Positions 7,588-15,381 of a DNA stretch of 16,292 nucleotides are shown here, piece after piece (position 1 is the first letter of the stretch; every line of letters starts with the position of its first letter). The notes beneath the pieces are model-generated. The model did no database searches. It saw only the letters and a list, made by a program, of their open reading frames with translations, and had not been told where the DNA came from. The position numbers and the translations under genes are program-made. This DNA is from an uncultured Bacteroidales bacterium (lineage in GTDB: Bacteria > Bacteroidota > Bacteroidia > Bacteroidales > P3): contig CALGGY010000131.1 of assembly GCA_937915785.1 (NCBI GenBank), positions 1-16,292 on the forward strand, in the 5' to 3' direction.

Positions 7588-7635
7588 AAAGAATTTTCAA
7601 AGACAAGTTTTAGACAAATCTTTATCAGTATAAAT

Positions 7636-8601
7636 TTACCAACCGAACGGGTGTTTCGACAAAGGATATTTGGCCATCGGGTGGTAATCGCCTTTAAGTC
7701 CCACGGGAGCCGCGTTGCGTATGGTATGCACTATGTTGATGCAATTGCGGGCCTCGCTTACGCGGAAGCCTTCGCCAGCAAGTATTTTCTCGTAGCTTTT
7801 GGTGTGCAACTCGGTGAACCCTTGGCTGAACTCGAACTCTTCGCCGTCAATCATTATGGTGCGGTAGGTGCGTTTTTCGCCCTGAACGGCGTTGGAGGGC
7901 AGGTGCTCAGCGTTGATACTGAGAAAATAACGCACACGGGCGTTTTTCAGTCGCAAAAATCCCGCTACGCGGTCGTGGCTGGCCACGTGAACGATGTTTT
8001 CCTGCACCGGCCCGAAAATCCACGACAGCATGTCGTAGAAATGCACCCCTATGTTGGTGGCCACGCCGCCGCTCTTGTGCTCGTCGCCTTTCCACGAGGT
8101 GTAGTACCATTTGCCGCGCGAGGTGATATAGGTGAGGTCCACATCGTAAACCTTGTCCTTGGGACCTTCGTCAATCTTCTTTTTCAACGCCACTATGGAG
8201 TCGTGCAAACGCAGCTGGAGAATGGTATATACGTTGTGTCCGGTCTCCTGCTCCATTTTCTCGAGGGCATCTATGTTCCACGGGTTGAGGACTATAGGTT
8301 TTTCGCAAATCACGTCGCAGCCCAGACGCAGACCGTAACGGGTATGCGAGTCGTGCAGGTAGTTGGGGGTGCATACAGTTACGTAATCCAACCGATTTTC
8401 GGTGCGCTGCAGTTTGGCATTGTGGCGGTCGAAAAGCTCCTGTTCGGTAAAAAACGAGGCGTCGGGGAAATAGCTGTCCATAATGCCCACGCTGTCGAAA
8501 CGGTCGTAGGCCGAGAGCAGGTTGTTGCCTGTATCTTTTATGGCTTTCAGGTGTCGCGGGGCTATGTATCCGCCCACGCCTATTATTGCAAAGTTTTTCA
8601 T
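7636..8601 (-). CDS. wbpB: Gfo/Idh/MocA oxidoreductase, WbpB/WlbA-like UDP-GlcNAcA 3-dehydrogenase
   Basis: A 321-residue NAD(P)-dependent sugar oxidoreductase. The N-terminus MKNFAIIGVGGYIAPRHLKA with IKDTGNNLLSAYD after it is characteristic of WlbA/WbpB enzymes. Further landmarks are TVCTPNYLHDSH (75-86), the catalytic-lysine motif CEKPIVLNP (99-107, K101) and the histidine in GVHFYDMLSWIFG (185-197, H187). Enzymes of this group oxidise the 3-hydroxyl of UDP-N-acetylglucosaminuronic acid and work with a WbpE-type aminotransferase, which is encoded immediately downstream. The expected supplier of substrate is a UDP-GlcNAc 6-dehydrogenase, and a shortened dehydrogenase of that superfamily lies upstream across a 99-bp gap. 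Confidence 0.88.
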   Translation of the reverse strand: MKNFAIIGVGGYIAPRHLKAIKDTGNNLLSAYDRFDSVGIMDSYFPDASFFTEQELFDRHNAKLQRTENRLDYVTVCTPNYLHDSHTRYGLRLGCDVICEKPIVLNPWNIDALEKMEQETGHNVYTILQLRLHDSIVALKKKIDEGPKDKVYDVDLTYITSRGKWYYTSWKGDEHKSGGVATNIGVHFYDMLSWIFGPVQENIVHVASHDRVAGFLRLKNARVRYFLSINAEHLPSNAVQGEKRTYRTIMIDGEEFEFSQGFTELHTKSYEKILAGEGFRVSEARNCINIVHTIRNAAPVGLKGDYHPMAKYPLSKHPFGW

Positions 8602-8700
8602 TGGGTTTGTAGAAAGTTCAAATTGTCAAAAAAAACTCTTCGGGGCTTCCGTTGAACAGTACACGAACATTTGTTGCAACTATAAAAGATTGAAAAAGAG

Positions 8701-9456
8701 TTATATATGTTCCTCAAATCCGCGGAAATGTACGTTCAGTTCGTGCAGATGTTCCAAAAGTGTTCCAAGCGAGGTGCCTTCGGTCATTTTGGCAAAAGCG
8801 TTGACATCCTTGGGGAAACATTTGCCGCCATAGCCGAACTTTCCGTCGGGTCCGGGGACGTATGTGTGTGTGTCGTTGATATAGCCCGAAAGGAGTACTC
8901 CGGTATGCACCTTGCGCCAGTCGGCACCCATTTTCTCACAGTATTCACGGCAAGCGTTGAAATAGGTTACCTTGTACGCGCCGAACACATTGTGCATATA
9001 CTTGGTAAGCTCGGCTTCGAGGGGTGTCATAACGGTGAACTTTTTACCCACGAAAATTTTGGTGAGCAGCTCGTGTGCGCCGGTGAATACCATAGTCTGT
9101 TTTTTGAAGTCCTCAATAAAGGTGCGCTCGGTAAGGAATTCAGGCATATAGCATACCTGATGGCCCGTTTCTTTCGAAAGGCGGTCGCTTGTGCCGGGGA
9201 GTATGGTGGTGCGAACAAACACTGGCACATCGGGGAGCTTGGTGATAAGCTCTTTCATAAGTGTGAGGTCTTGCGTACCGTCGTCTTCGGTAGGCACGTG
9301 TATCTGCAAAAAAGCGATGTCGATATTGCTCAGGTCGTCATTGTATCCTTTTTGGGGGTCGCTGATAAAGAGTTTGCACTCGGGGTTGTTGTGTTCAAGC
9401 CAATCTTTCAAGGCTCCACCCACGAAACCGCATCCAATAATTCCAACGTTAATCAT
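8701..9456 (-). CDS. Short UDP-glucose/UDP-GlcNAc 6-dehydrogenase family protein lacking the C-terminal domain
   Basis: A 251-residue protein of the UDP-glucose/GDP-mannose dehydrogenase superfamily, whose members usually have 390-450 residues. Present are the NAD-binding GCGFVGG (8-14), PGTS (87-90), PEFLTE (105-110), the K152/N156 pair in ELTKYMHN (149-156) and the catalytic cysteine C213 in GYGGKCFPKD (208-217). The chain ends about 38 residues after this motif, so the C-terminal nucleotide-sugar-binding domain is absent. The 99 bp downstream is too short to hold it, so this is not a simple frameshift. Next to the WbpB- and WbpE-like genes it could supply UDP-GlcNAcA. It could also be a divergent short enzyme with another substrate. 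All known catalytic residues are kept, which argues against decay. Confidence 0.85.
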   Translation of the reverse strand: MINVGIIGCGFVGGALKDWLEHNNPECKLFISDPQKGYNDDLSNIDIAFLQIHVPTEDDGTQDLTLMKELITKLPDVPVFVRTTILPGTSDRLSKETGHQVCYMPEFLTERTFIEDFKKQTMVFTGAHELLTKIFVGKKFTVMTPLEAELTKYMHNVFGAYKVTYFNACREYCEKMGADWRKVHTGVLLSGYINDTHTYVPGPDGKFGYGGKCFPKDVNAFAKMTEGTSLGTLLEHLHELNVHFRGFEEHI

Positions 9457-9527
9457 AATCTATGTTTTAAAGTGTTTTTTTTCAATTGTTATTTGTTTCT
9501 TTTTGATATAGCAGCTGTCGGCCTTTA

Positions 9528-10610
9528 TTACCTGTTGCCATACATGCTTTCGTAGTATTTCTCGTACTCGCCGGAGGTTATGTTGTCCATCCACTCCTGA
9601 TTGTCGAGGTACCAGCGCACGGTTTTTTCGATGCCTTCCTCAAACTGCAGGCTGGGCTCCCAACCGAGCTCGTTTTTCAGCTTGGTGCTGTCTATGGCGT
9701 AGCGCAGGTCGTGTCCGGCGCGGTCGGTAACATAGGTTATCAGTTTTTCGGAATAACCTTCGGGGTTACCCAAAATTTTGTCCACAGTCTTGATAATCAC
9801 TTTGACAAGGTCTATATTTTTCCATTCGTTGAACCCGCCTATGTTGTATGTTTCGGCTATCTTGCCTTTGTGGAAAATAATGTCGATGGCACGTGCGTGG
9901 TCTTCGACAAACAGCCAGTCGCGCACGTTTTCGCCCTTGCCGTACACCGGAAGGGGTTTGTCATGACGTATATTGTTGATAAACAGAGGTATCAGTTTTT
10001 CAGGAAACTGGTAAGGACCATAATTGTTGGAGCAGTTGGTAACAACTGTGGGCAGACCGTAGGTGTCGTGGAAAGCACGTACAAAATGGTCGCTGCTGGC
10101 TTTGGCTGCAGAGTATGGCGAATGTGGCTGATACTTAGTGTCTTCGGTGAAAAACTTATCACCGTATGGCGGATTGCCTTCGGGTTTGGTAAGCTCAAGG
10201 GCGCCATAAACCTCATCGGTGGAGATATGGTAGAAACGCTTGTTGTCCCAATGGCCGTCCCAGGTAACTTTGGCTGCCTGCAACAGGCTCAGGGTGCCCA
10301 TTACATTTGTTTTGGCAAAAGTGAAAGGGTCTTTTATGCTGCGGTCCACGTGGCTCTCGGCGGCAAGGTGTATCACGCCGTCTATATCGTACTGCTCAAA
10401 CACTTCCAACATTTTGTCGTAGTCGCAAATGTCGGCCTTTACAAAAACATAGTTGGGCCTGTTTTCCACATCTTTCAGGTTAGCCAGATTGCCGGCGTAT
10501 GTAAGTTTGTCGAGGTTAACTATCTTGTAATCAGGATATTTATTTATAAACAAACGAACCACATGCGAGCCTATGAAACCAGCGCCGCCGGTTATCAAAA
10601 TATTTTTCAT
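9528..10610 (-). CDS. rfbB: dTDP-glucose 4,6-dehydratase
   Basis: A 360-residue extended short-chain dehydrogenase of standard length, catalysing the second step of dTDP-L-rhamnose synthesis. Landmarks: GGAGFIGSH (8-16), NLDKLTYAGN (32-41), HLAAESHVDRSI (81-92), the catalytic STDEVYG (130-136, D132/E133), Y166-x3-K170 in SPYSAAK, and NCSNNYGPYQFPEKLIPLF further on. Its ATG overlaps the rfbD stop codon by 4 bp (ATGA), indicating translational coupling. A 71-bp gap with no evident gene or terminator separates it from the short dehydrogenase downstream. Confidence 0.98.
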   Translation of the reverse strand: MKNILITGGAGFIGSHVVRLFINKYPDYKIVNLDKLTYAGNLANLKDVENRPNYVFVKADICDYDKMLEVFEQYDIDGVIHLAAESHVDRSIKDPFTFAKTNVMGTLSLLQAAKVTWDGHWDNKRFYHISTDEVYGALELTKPEGNPPYGDKFFTEDTKYQPHSPYSAAKASSDHFVRAFHDTYGLPTVVTNCSNNYGPYQFPEKLIPLFINNIRHDKPLPVYGKGENVRDWLFVEDHARAIDIIFHKGKIAETYNIGGFNEWKNIDLVKVIIKTVDKILGNPEGYSEKLITYVTDRAGHDLRYAIDSTKLKNELGWEPSLQFEEGIEKTVRWYLDNQEWMDNITSGEYEKYYESMYGNR

Positions 10611-11464
10611 TTACTTGATTTTAAAAGTTTTATACATGTTTTTAGGGAGTCTTTCCAATAAGGCACCTTTGCTCCTGCTTGTTTAATTTTTTCTTTAGAC
10701 AGAACACTGTATGCCGGACGCTTTGTTGGCGAAGGGTATTTGTCGGATTCTATGGCATTTACGGTTACACTGATACCACTTTCCTCAAAAATTGCCTTAG
10801 CAAAATCGTACCACGAAACGGCACCTTCGTTGGAGAAATGGTATATATTGAATCCATTCACCCCGTTGTCAAGCACGGTCATCAGTGCGCGTGCAAGGTC
10901 GGTGGCGTAGGTGGGCGAGCCCACTTGGTCGTAAACCACGTTTAGCGAGTCGCGTTCGCCTGCCACACGCAACATTGTTTTTACAAAATTGCCCCCAAAC
11001 TCGGAATAGAGCCATGCGGTACGGATTATTGCCACGTCGCAACCCGTTGATTCCAAAGCTTTTTCGCCGTTGAGTTTGGTTTTGCCATAAACCCCCGTTG
11101 GTGCTGTGGGGTATGTCTCTTTCAGTGGGTGGCAACCCTCGCCGCAAAAGACGTAGTCGGTGGAGATGTGCACCAGCGGAATGGAGTAGTTTTTTGCCAC
11201 CTCTCCCAACACCTTGGTTCCATGACAGTTGATTTTTTCGGCCAGCTCCGGTTCCGTTTCGGCACGGTCCACGGCGGTGTAGGCGGCACAGTTCACTATT
11301 GCTTGCACACCGTTTTCCCGCACAAAAGCCTCAATCATGACTTTTTCGGTAATGTCCATTTCCGGCATATCGGTGAAAAAGAATGTATGCTGCGGATATT
11401 CTTCACTTATCTTCCGCACCGACCTGCCAAGCTGACCGTTGGCACCTGTAACGAGAATTTTCAT
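10607..11464 (-). CDS. rfbD: dTDP-4-dehydrorhamnose reductase
   Basis: A 285-residue NAD(P)H-dependent reductase performing the last step to dTDP-L-rhamnose. Landmarks: GANGQLG (7-13), NCAAYTAVDRAE (58-69), the active-site STDYVF (101-106) with Y126-x3-K130 in VYGKTK, RTAWLYSEFGGNFV (148-161) and DQVGSPTYATDLA (179-191). It is separated from rfbC by 6 bp and overlaps rfbB by 4 bp, inside the compact order rfbA-rfbC-rfbD-rfbB. Confidence 0.98.
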   Translation of the reverse strand: MKILVTGANGQLGRSVRKISEEYPQHTFFFTDMPEMDITEKVMIEAFVRENGVQAIVNCAAYTAVDRAETEPELAEKINCHGTKVLGEVAKNYSIPLVHISTDYVFCGEGCHPLKETYPTAPTGVYGKTKLNGEKALESTGCDVAIIRTAWLYSEFGGNFVKTMLRVAGERDSLNVVYDQVGSPTYATDLARALMTVLDNGVNGFNIYHFSNEGAVSWYDFAKAIFEESGISVTVNAIESDKYPSPTKRPAYSVLSKEKIKQAGAKVPYWKDSLKTCIKLLKSSK

Positions 11465-11470
11465 CGGCAG

Positions 11471-12031
11471 TTAATATTTAAACCCCAAGGTATCAGCAAC
11501 ATCCGAAAGCAAAGGATGATGTTTGTCCTTTTCGGAGAGGATAACTTCGTTGGCAGGTATTTGCCAGTCTATACCCAAAGCAGGGTCGTTCCAAGCAATG
11601 GCGCCCTCGCTCTGCGGTGTGTAGAAATTGTCGCATTTATACTGAAACACAGCCTCTTGGCTAAGAACGGCAAAACCATGTGCCATACCCTTGGGCATAA
11701 AAAACTGGCGATGATTTTCGGCACTCAGCTCCACTGCCACATGCTGGCCGAAAGTGAGCGAGCCTTTGCGTATGTCCACGGCCACGTCGAGCACCGTGCC
11801 GCTAACCACACGTACCAGCTTACTTTGGGCGTAGGGTGGTTTTTGGAAATGCAGTCCGCGAACCACACCGTATCGCGATTTGGACTCGTTGTCCTGCACA
11901 AAATCCACATTCACCACCTTTTCGGCAAAGTCGCGTGCGTTAAACGACTCGAAGAAATATCCCCGTTCGTCGCCGAAAATCCTTGGTTCTATGATAAATA
12001 CGCCCGGAATAGCTGTTTTTATCACTTCCAT
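11471..12031 (-). CDS. rfbC: dTDP-4-dehydrorhamnose 3,5-epimerase
   Basis: A 186-residue cupin-fold epimerase of normal length, converting dTDP-4-keto-6-deoxyglucose to the L-rhamno form. Visible are ERGYFFESFN (22-31), the catalytic-base histidine H61 in VVRGLHFQ, DVAVDIRKGS (82-91), FMPKGMAHGFAVLS (111-124), the tyrosine Y131 in FQYKCDNFY, and WNDP (147-150). It begins 3 bp after the rfbA stop codon, so the two are surely on one transcript. Confidence 0.97.
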   Translation of the reverse strand: MEVIKTAIPGVFIIEPRIFGDERGYFFESFNARDFAEKVVNVDFVQDNESKSRYGVVRGLHFQKPPYAQSKLVRVVSGTVLDVAVDIRKGSLTFGQHVAVELSAENHRQFFMPKGMAHGFAVLSQEAVFQYKCDNFYTPQSEGAIAWNDPALGIDWQIPANEVILSEKDKHHPLLSDVADTLGFKY

Positions 12032-12034
12032 TGT

Positions 12035-12916
12035 TTAAAATCCCTTTTCGGCCAGACGCATAAGGTACTGACCATATTGGTTTTTAATCATTGGCTGAGC
12101 TATCTCTTTCAGCCGTTCGGCGGAAATCCACCCTTTTTCGAATGCTATGCTCTCGAGGCATGCCACTTTCAGTCCCTGACGTTTTTCCAGCACTTCGATA
12201 AAAGTTGAGGCTTCGGAGAGGGAGTCGTGGGTGCCGGTGTCGAGCCAAGCGAAACCACGTTTGAAGATATTCACTTTCAGCTGTTTGTCTTCCAGAAAAC
12301 GCTGGTTTACGGTGGTTATCTCCAGTTCGCCACGTGCCGAGGGTTTTATGCTTTTGGCCACCTGCACCACCTTGCTGGGATAGAAATACAACCCCACCAC
12401 GGCGTAGTTGCTTTTGGGGTTCTGCGGTTTTTCCTCAATAGAGAGGCAGTTGCCATTTTTGTCGAACTCGGCCACGCCGTAGCGTTCGGGGTCGGCCACC
12501 CAGTAGCCGAACACCGTGGCTTTGTTTTCTTTCTCCACATTGTCCACAGCCTCTTTCAGCAGCTCGGAGAACCCGTTGCCTTGGAAAATATTGTCGCCAA
12601 GCACGAGGCACACCGAGTCGTTGCCAATAAACTCCTCGCCAATGATAAAAGCTTGTGCAAGTCCATCGGGCGATGGCTGTTCGGCGTATGAGAAATTTAC
12701 GCCGTAGTCGGAGCCGTCGCCAAGCAGACGTTGGAAACCCGGCAAATCCTGAGGGGTGGAGATAATAAGTATGTCGCGGATGCCTGCCAGCATCAAGGCC
12801 GAGATGGGGTAGTACACCATCGGTTTGTCGTAAATGGGCAGCAATTGTTTGCTGACGCCTTTGGTAATGGGATACAGCCTTGTTCCCGACCCTCCGGCCA
12901 AAACTATTCCTTTCAT
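12035..12916 (-). CDS. rfbA: Glucose-1-phosphate thymidylyltransferase
   Basis: A 293-residue nucleotidyltransferase making dTDP-glucose from dTTP and glucose-1-phosphate, the first step of the rhamnose pathway. Signature motifs are GGSGTRLYPIT (8-18), the KQLLPIYDKPM segment (23-33), EQPSPDGLAQAF (79-90) and LGDNIFQG (106-113). The C-terminal part contains RGFAWLDTGTHDSL, typical of the RmlA group. It starts 9 bp after the wzc-like stop codon, tying the sugar cassette to the export genes. Confidence 0.98.
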   Translation of the reverse strand: MKGIVLAGGSGTRLYPITKGVSKQLLPIYDKPMVYYPISALMLAGIRDILIISTPQDLPGFQRLLGDGSDYGVNFSYAEQPSPDGLAQAFIIGEEFIGNDSVCLVLGDNIFQGNGFSELLKEAVDNVEKENKATVFGYWVADPERYGVAEFDKNGNCLSIEEKPQNPKSNYAVVGLYFYPSKVVQVAKSIKPSARGELEITTVNQRFLEDKQLKVNIFKRGFAWLDTGTHDSLSEASTFIEVLEKRQGLKVACLESIAFEKGWISAERLKEIAQPMIKNQYGQYLMRLAEKGF

Positions 12917-12925
12917 TTGTTTTTT

Positions 12926-15367
12926 TTATTTTTTCAGACGTATACGTTTTTTTGTCTTTGTTCCATCTTCGCCGTAAACATAGCCGTAGCCGTAGCCATA
13001 GCCGTAGCCACTGCCGTAGCCATAGCCGTAGCGGTGTTTGAGCAGCGGCACGTCGGTGAGCACAATGGCCATGTTGGCAAGTTTCTTGTCGTCGTAGAGT
13101 TGCTGTACAAACGGGAACATGCGTTTGTTGAACACTTTAACCCTCATCACATACAGTGTAAGGTCAACACAACGGTTGATGATGGCGGCGTCGGCAACAA
13201 TATTGGACGGAGCCGAGTCGAACACCACATAGTCGTAACGTTCTTTAAGCTCGTTGATAAGCTGGTCGAAATCTGGCAGATACAGCAATTGGGTAACATT
13301 GGGCGCTATTTTTTCGCACACTATGTAGTCGAGGTTCGACGACAAATTGCTGTGGTTTATGATGCTGTCGAGATTTTTCTCGTTGCTTATCAGATATTCT
13401 ATAACGCCGTGGCGGTTCGACTTGTCGATTATTTTTGACAGCGAGCGTTTGCGGCAGTCCAAGTCTATAAGCACCACCTTTTTGCCAAGATAAGCCATTG
13501 TGGTGGCAAAGTTCATGGCAGTGTAGGTCTTGCCTTCGTGCGGCAACGACGACAGGAACTGAATAACCTTTTTGTCGTTTGAACGAAGGAAGAACTGCAC
13601 GTTGGAGTACATTATGCGGAAAGCCTCGGTAATGGTGTCGGTGCCACTTTCGGTAACAACGAGCTCCTGTCCTTCTTGTTCTTTGCTTTTCTGCGGTATT
13701 TCGCAAAGTATTGGGATGGAGAGACTTTTTTCCACTTCGGTCTTGGATTTCAGGCGGTCGTCAAGCAGAACAAGGAGCAGCATAATAGCAAGCGGTATGG
13801 CCAATCCGGTAACCACACCCATTGTCATATACTTGCGTTTGTCGGGCGATATGCGCGATGTGGCGCCGGCTGCCTCAACGGTTTTAGCCACGTCTTCGGA
13901 AACGGCAAGTGCCAAGGCCACTTCCTCACGTTTGTTCAGCAGGTAGAGGTAAAGCGACTCTTTTATTTTCTGCTGGCGCATAACGTCGGCCACGGCCTTT
14001 TCGCTGTTGTTGATGTTGCTTACAAACTGGCGTGCCTGATTTTCCTGACGGTGGGCGTTTTGTATGCGCATACGCAGCGACTGCTGCATGTTTTTCACCA
14101 CCACGTTCACTCCTTCGCGTGCCGATTCCAGCGACTGTGCCAGACGTTTTGTGGCGGGGTTGTTCTCGCCGTGTATCGAGAGCGACTCGTCGTACTGCAT
14201 CTTGGCGTCGTTGTATTTTTCTATAACGCGTTGCAATGCCGAGTTTTGGGCATCTACCAGCGGCAGGTAGTCGTTGCGCTTGCTGGGGTCGTCGAGCTGG
14301 GCTTTCACATAGTTGAGACTGGAGAGCTCCGATTCGAGCAAAAGGGCGTCGTCCTGATATTTGTTGCTCTTTTCGATATACATCTCCGAGGCTGTGGCAG
14401 TGGTGGAGGCGGCGTATGGCACTCCCGATGCGCGGCGAATGTTGTCTATCTTCGACTCCACCGTTTCCAGTTCGCCGTATATGGCACTGATACGTCCAAG
14501 TATGAACTCCTCTGTGTTACGTGTTTTTTGTTTTTTGTCTTCGTTGGCGTCTTCGTTGTAGGCGGCAATCAGGGTGTCTATTATCTCCCTCGATTTGAGG
14601 TAGTTCTCGCTTGTGAGCGAAATCTGCACCACGCCTTTGGTGGTTGAGCTGATGCTGTTCACTGCCAAGTTGCCGACAATTTCGGCGGCACGCACGTGCG
14701 ACGGCTCGTAGGTTATGCTGATTGGGTGAGCGTTGTAGAAACAGGCTCCGAGCTGGTCGGTGCGGTCGATAACAAAATTGTGGTTGTCGTCGAGTTTTTG
14801 CGCCGCTCCGAAAGAGGCCTTTTTGGTTCCGCCGCCATTTATGGTGTAGGTGTATTCGTTGTGCGACACTGGCACCACATCCATCGCTACCGACACGTCG
14901 TCGGCAACATTGTTGTTTTTGTCGAAAATGGCCAGTCGCACCGGGGTGTCGTCGTAATATTCGTATTTTTTGAACAGCGAAACATACTTGTATGCCGGCT
15001 GCAGGTTCAGACGATGGACCACATTTTCCATCAGGCGTACCGAACGCAGGATATAAATTTCGTTTTCGATTTTGTAGCTCATCTGGCGGTCGCCGCCTCC
15101 GGGGCTGTTGCTAAGCAAGCTCGACACGTCCTCGGCTTTCGACATATTGTCGGCCCTGATAAGGATAAGCGCCGACTCTTGGTAGATACGTGGTTTGGTT
15201 TTGTAGATAAACATGGCCACTCCCACACATATCACTATCGATATAACGAACCAATACCAGTTGTTTATGAACATAAACAAGAGGTCCTTGAAAGAGAATC
15301 GCGATGTCTCTTTGTCGAAATCGCTGTTATGCTGGTTGGTCAGCATTCCATTGTTGTTTGTTTCCAC
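12926..15367 (-). CDS. Wzc-like polysaccharide co-polymerase with cytoplasmic BY-kinase domain
   Basis: An 813-residue inner-membrane protein that in its family controls polymer length and export through tyrosine autophosphorylation. An N-terminal Wzz-type region follows a membrane helix at about 36-56. A long periplasmic part with helical, coiled-coil-like stretches (about 275-480) leads to LYLLNKREEVALALA (474-488), typical just before the second helix (about 515-536). The kinase has Walker A SSLPHEGKT (606-614, with H610 where glycine is common), Walker A' VVLIDLDCRKR (631-641) and Walker B YDYVVFDSAP (711-720). The tail at 780-798 holds nine tyrosines alternating mostly with glycine, the expected phosphorylation cluster, then a basic end (KTKKRIRLKK). 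The gene starts 14 bp after the Wza-like gene, its expected partner. Confidence 0.96.
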   Translation of the reverse strand: METNNNGMLTNQHNSDFDKETSRFSFKDLLFMFINNWYWFVISIVICVGVAMFIYKTKPRIYQESALILIRADNMSKAEDVSSLLSNSPGGGDRQMSYKIENEIYILRSVRLMENVVHRLNLQPAYKYVSLFKKYEYYDDTPVRLAIFDKNNNVADDVSVAMDVVPVSHNEYTYTINGGGTKKASFGAAQKLDDNHNFVIDRTDQLGACFYNAHPISITYEPSHVRAAEIVGNLAVNSISSTTKGVVQISLTSENYLKSREIIDTLIAAYNEDANEDKKQKTRNTEEFILGRISAIYGELETVESKIDNIRRASGVPYAASTTATASEMYIEKSNKYQDDALLLESELSSLNYVKAQLDDPSKRNDYLPLVDAQNSALQRVIEKYNDAKMQYDESLSIHGENNPATKRLAQSLESAREGVNVVVKNMQQSLRMRIQNAHRQENQARQFVSNINNSEKAVADVMRQQKIKESLYLYLLNKREEVALALAVSEDVAKTVEAAGATSRISPDKRKYMTMGVVTGLAIPLAIMLLLVLLDDRLKSKTEVEKSLSIPILCEIPQKSKEQEGQELVVTESGTDTITEAFRIMYSNVQFFLRSNDKKVIQFLSSLPHEGKTYTAMNFATTMAYLGKKVVLIDLDCRKRSLSKIIDKSNRHGVIEYLISNEKNLDSIINHSNLSSNLDYIVCEKIAPNVTQLLYLPDFDQLINELKERYDYVVFDSAPSNIVADAAIINRCVDLTLYVMRVKVFNKRMFPFVQQLYDDKKLANMAIVLTDVPLLKHRYGYGYGSGYGYGYGYGYVYGEDGTKTKKRIRLKK
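12971..13030 (-). repeat. Hexanucleotide repeat encoding the Tyr-Gly tail of the Wzc-like kinase
   Basis: Ten successive six-base units, mostly GCCGTA or GCCATA on the plus strand, with two variants (AACATA, GCCACT). Each standard unit encodes Tyr-Gly on the minus strand. Because the unit is six bases, gain or loss by slippage would change the number of tyrosines without shifting the frame. Confidence 0.9.
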
Positions 15368-15381
15368 GGCTAATACTAATA

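Noticed and set aside
6835..8655. A 606-codon open frame on the plus strand spanning the aminotransferase and oxidoreductase genes
   Set aside because: It lies antisense to two clearly recognised genes and crosses their intergenic gap. Its translation shows no family motif, and such long antisense frames are common opposite GC-biased codons.
9457..9527. Possible operon boundary after rfbB
   Set aside because: The 71-bp gap is AT-rich but has no convincing hairpin terminator or promoter element, so the genes on either side may still be co-transcribed.
12971..13030. Short regular repeats that might suggest a CRISPR array
   Set aside because: The units are six bases without spacers and lie in frame in the kinase gene, encoding Tyr-Gly.
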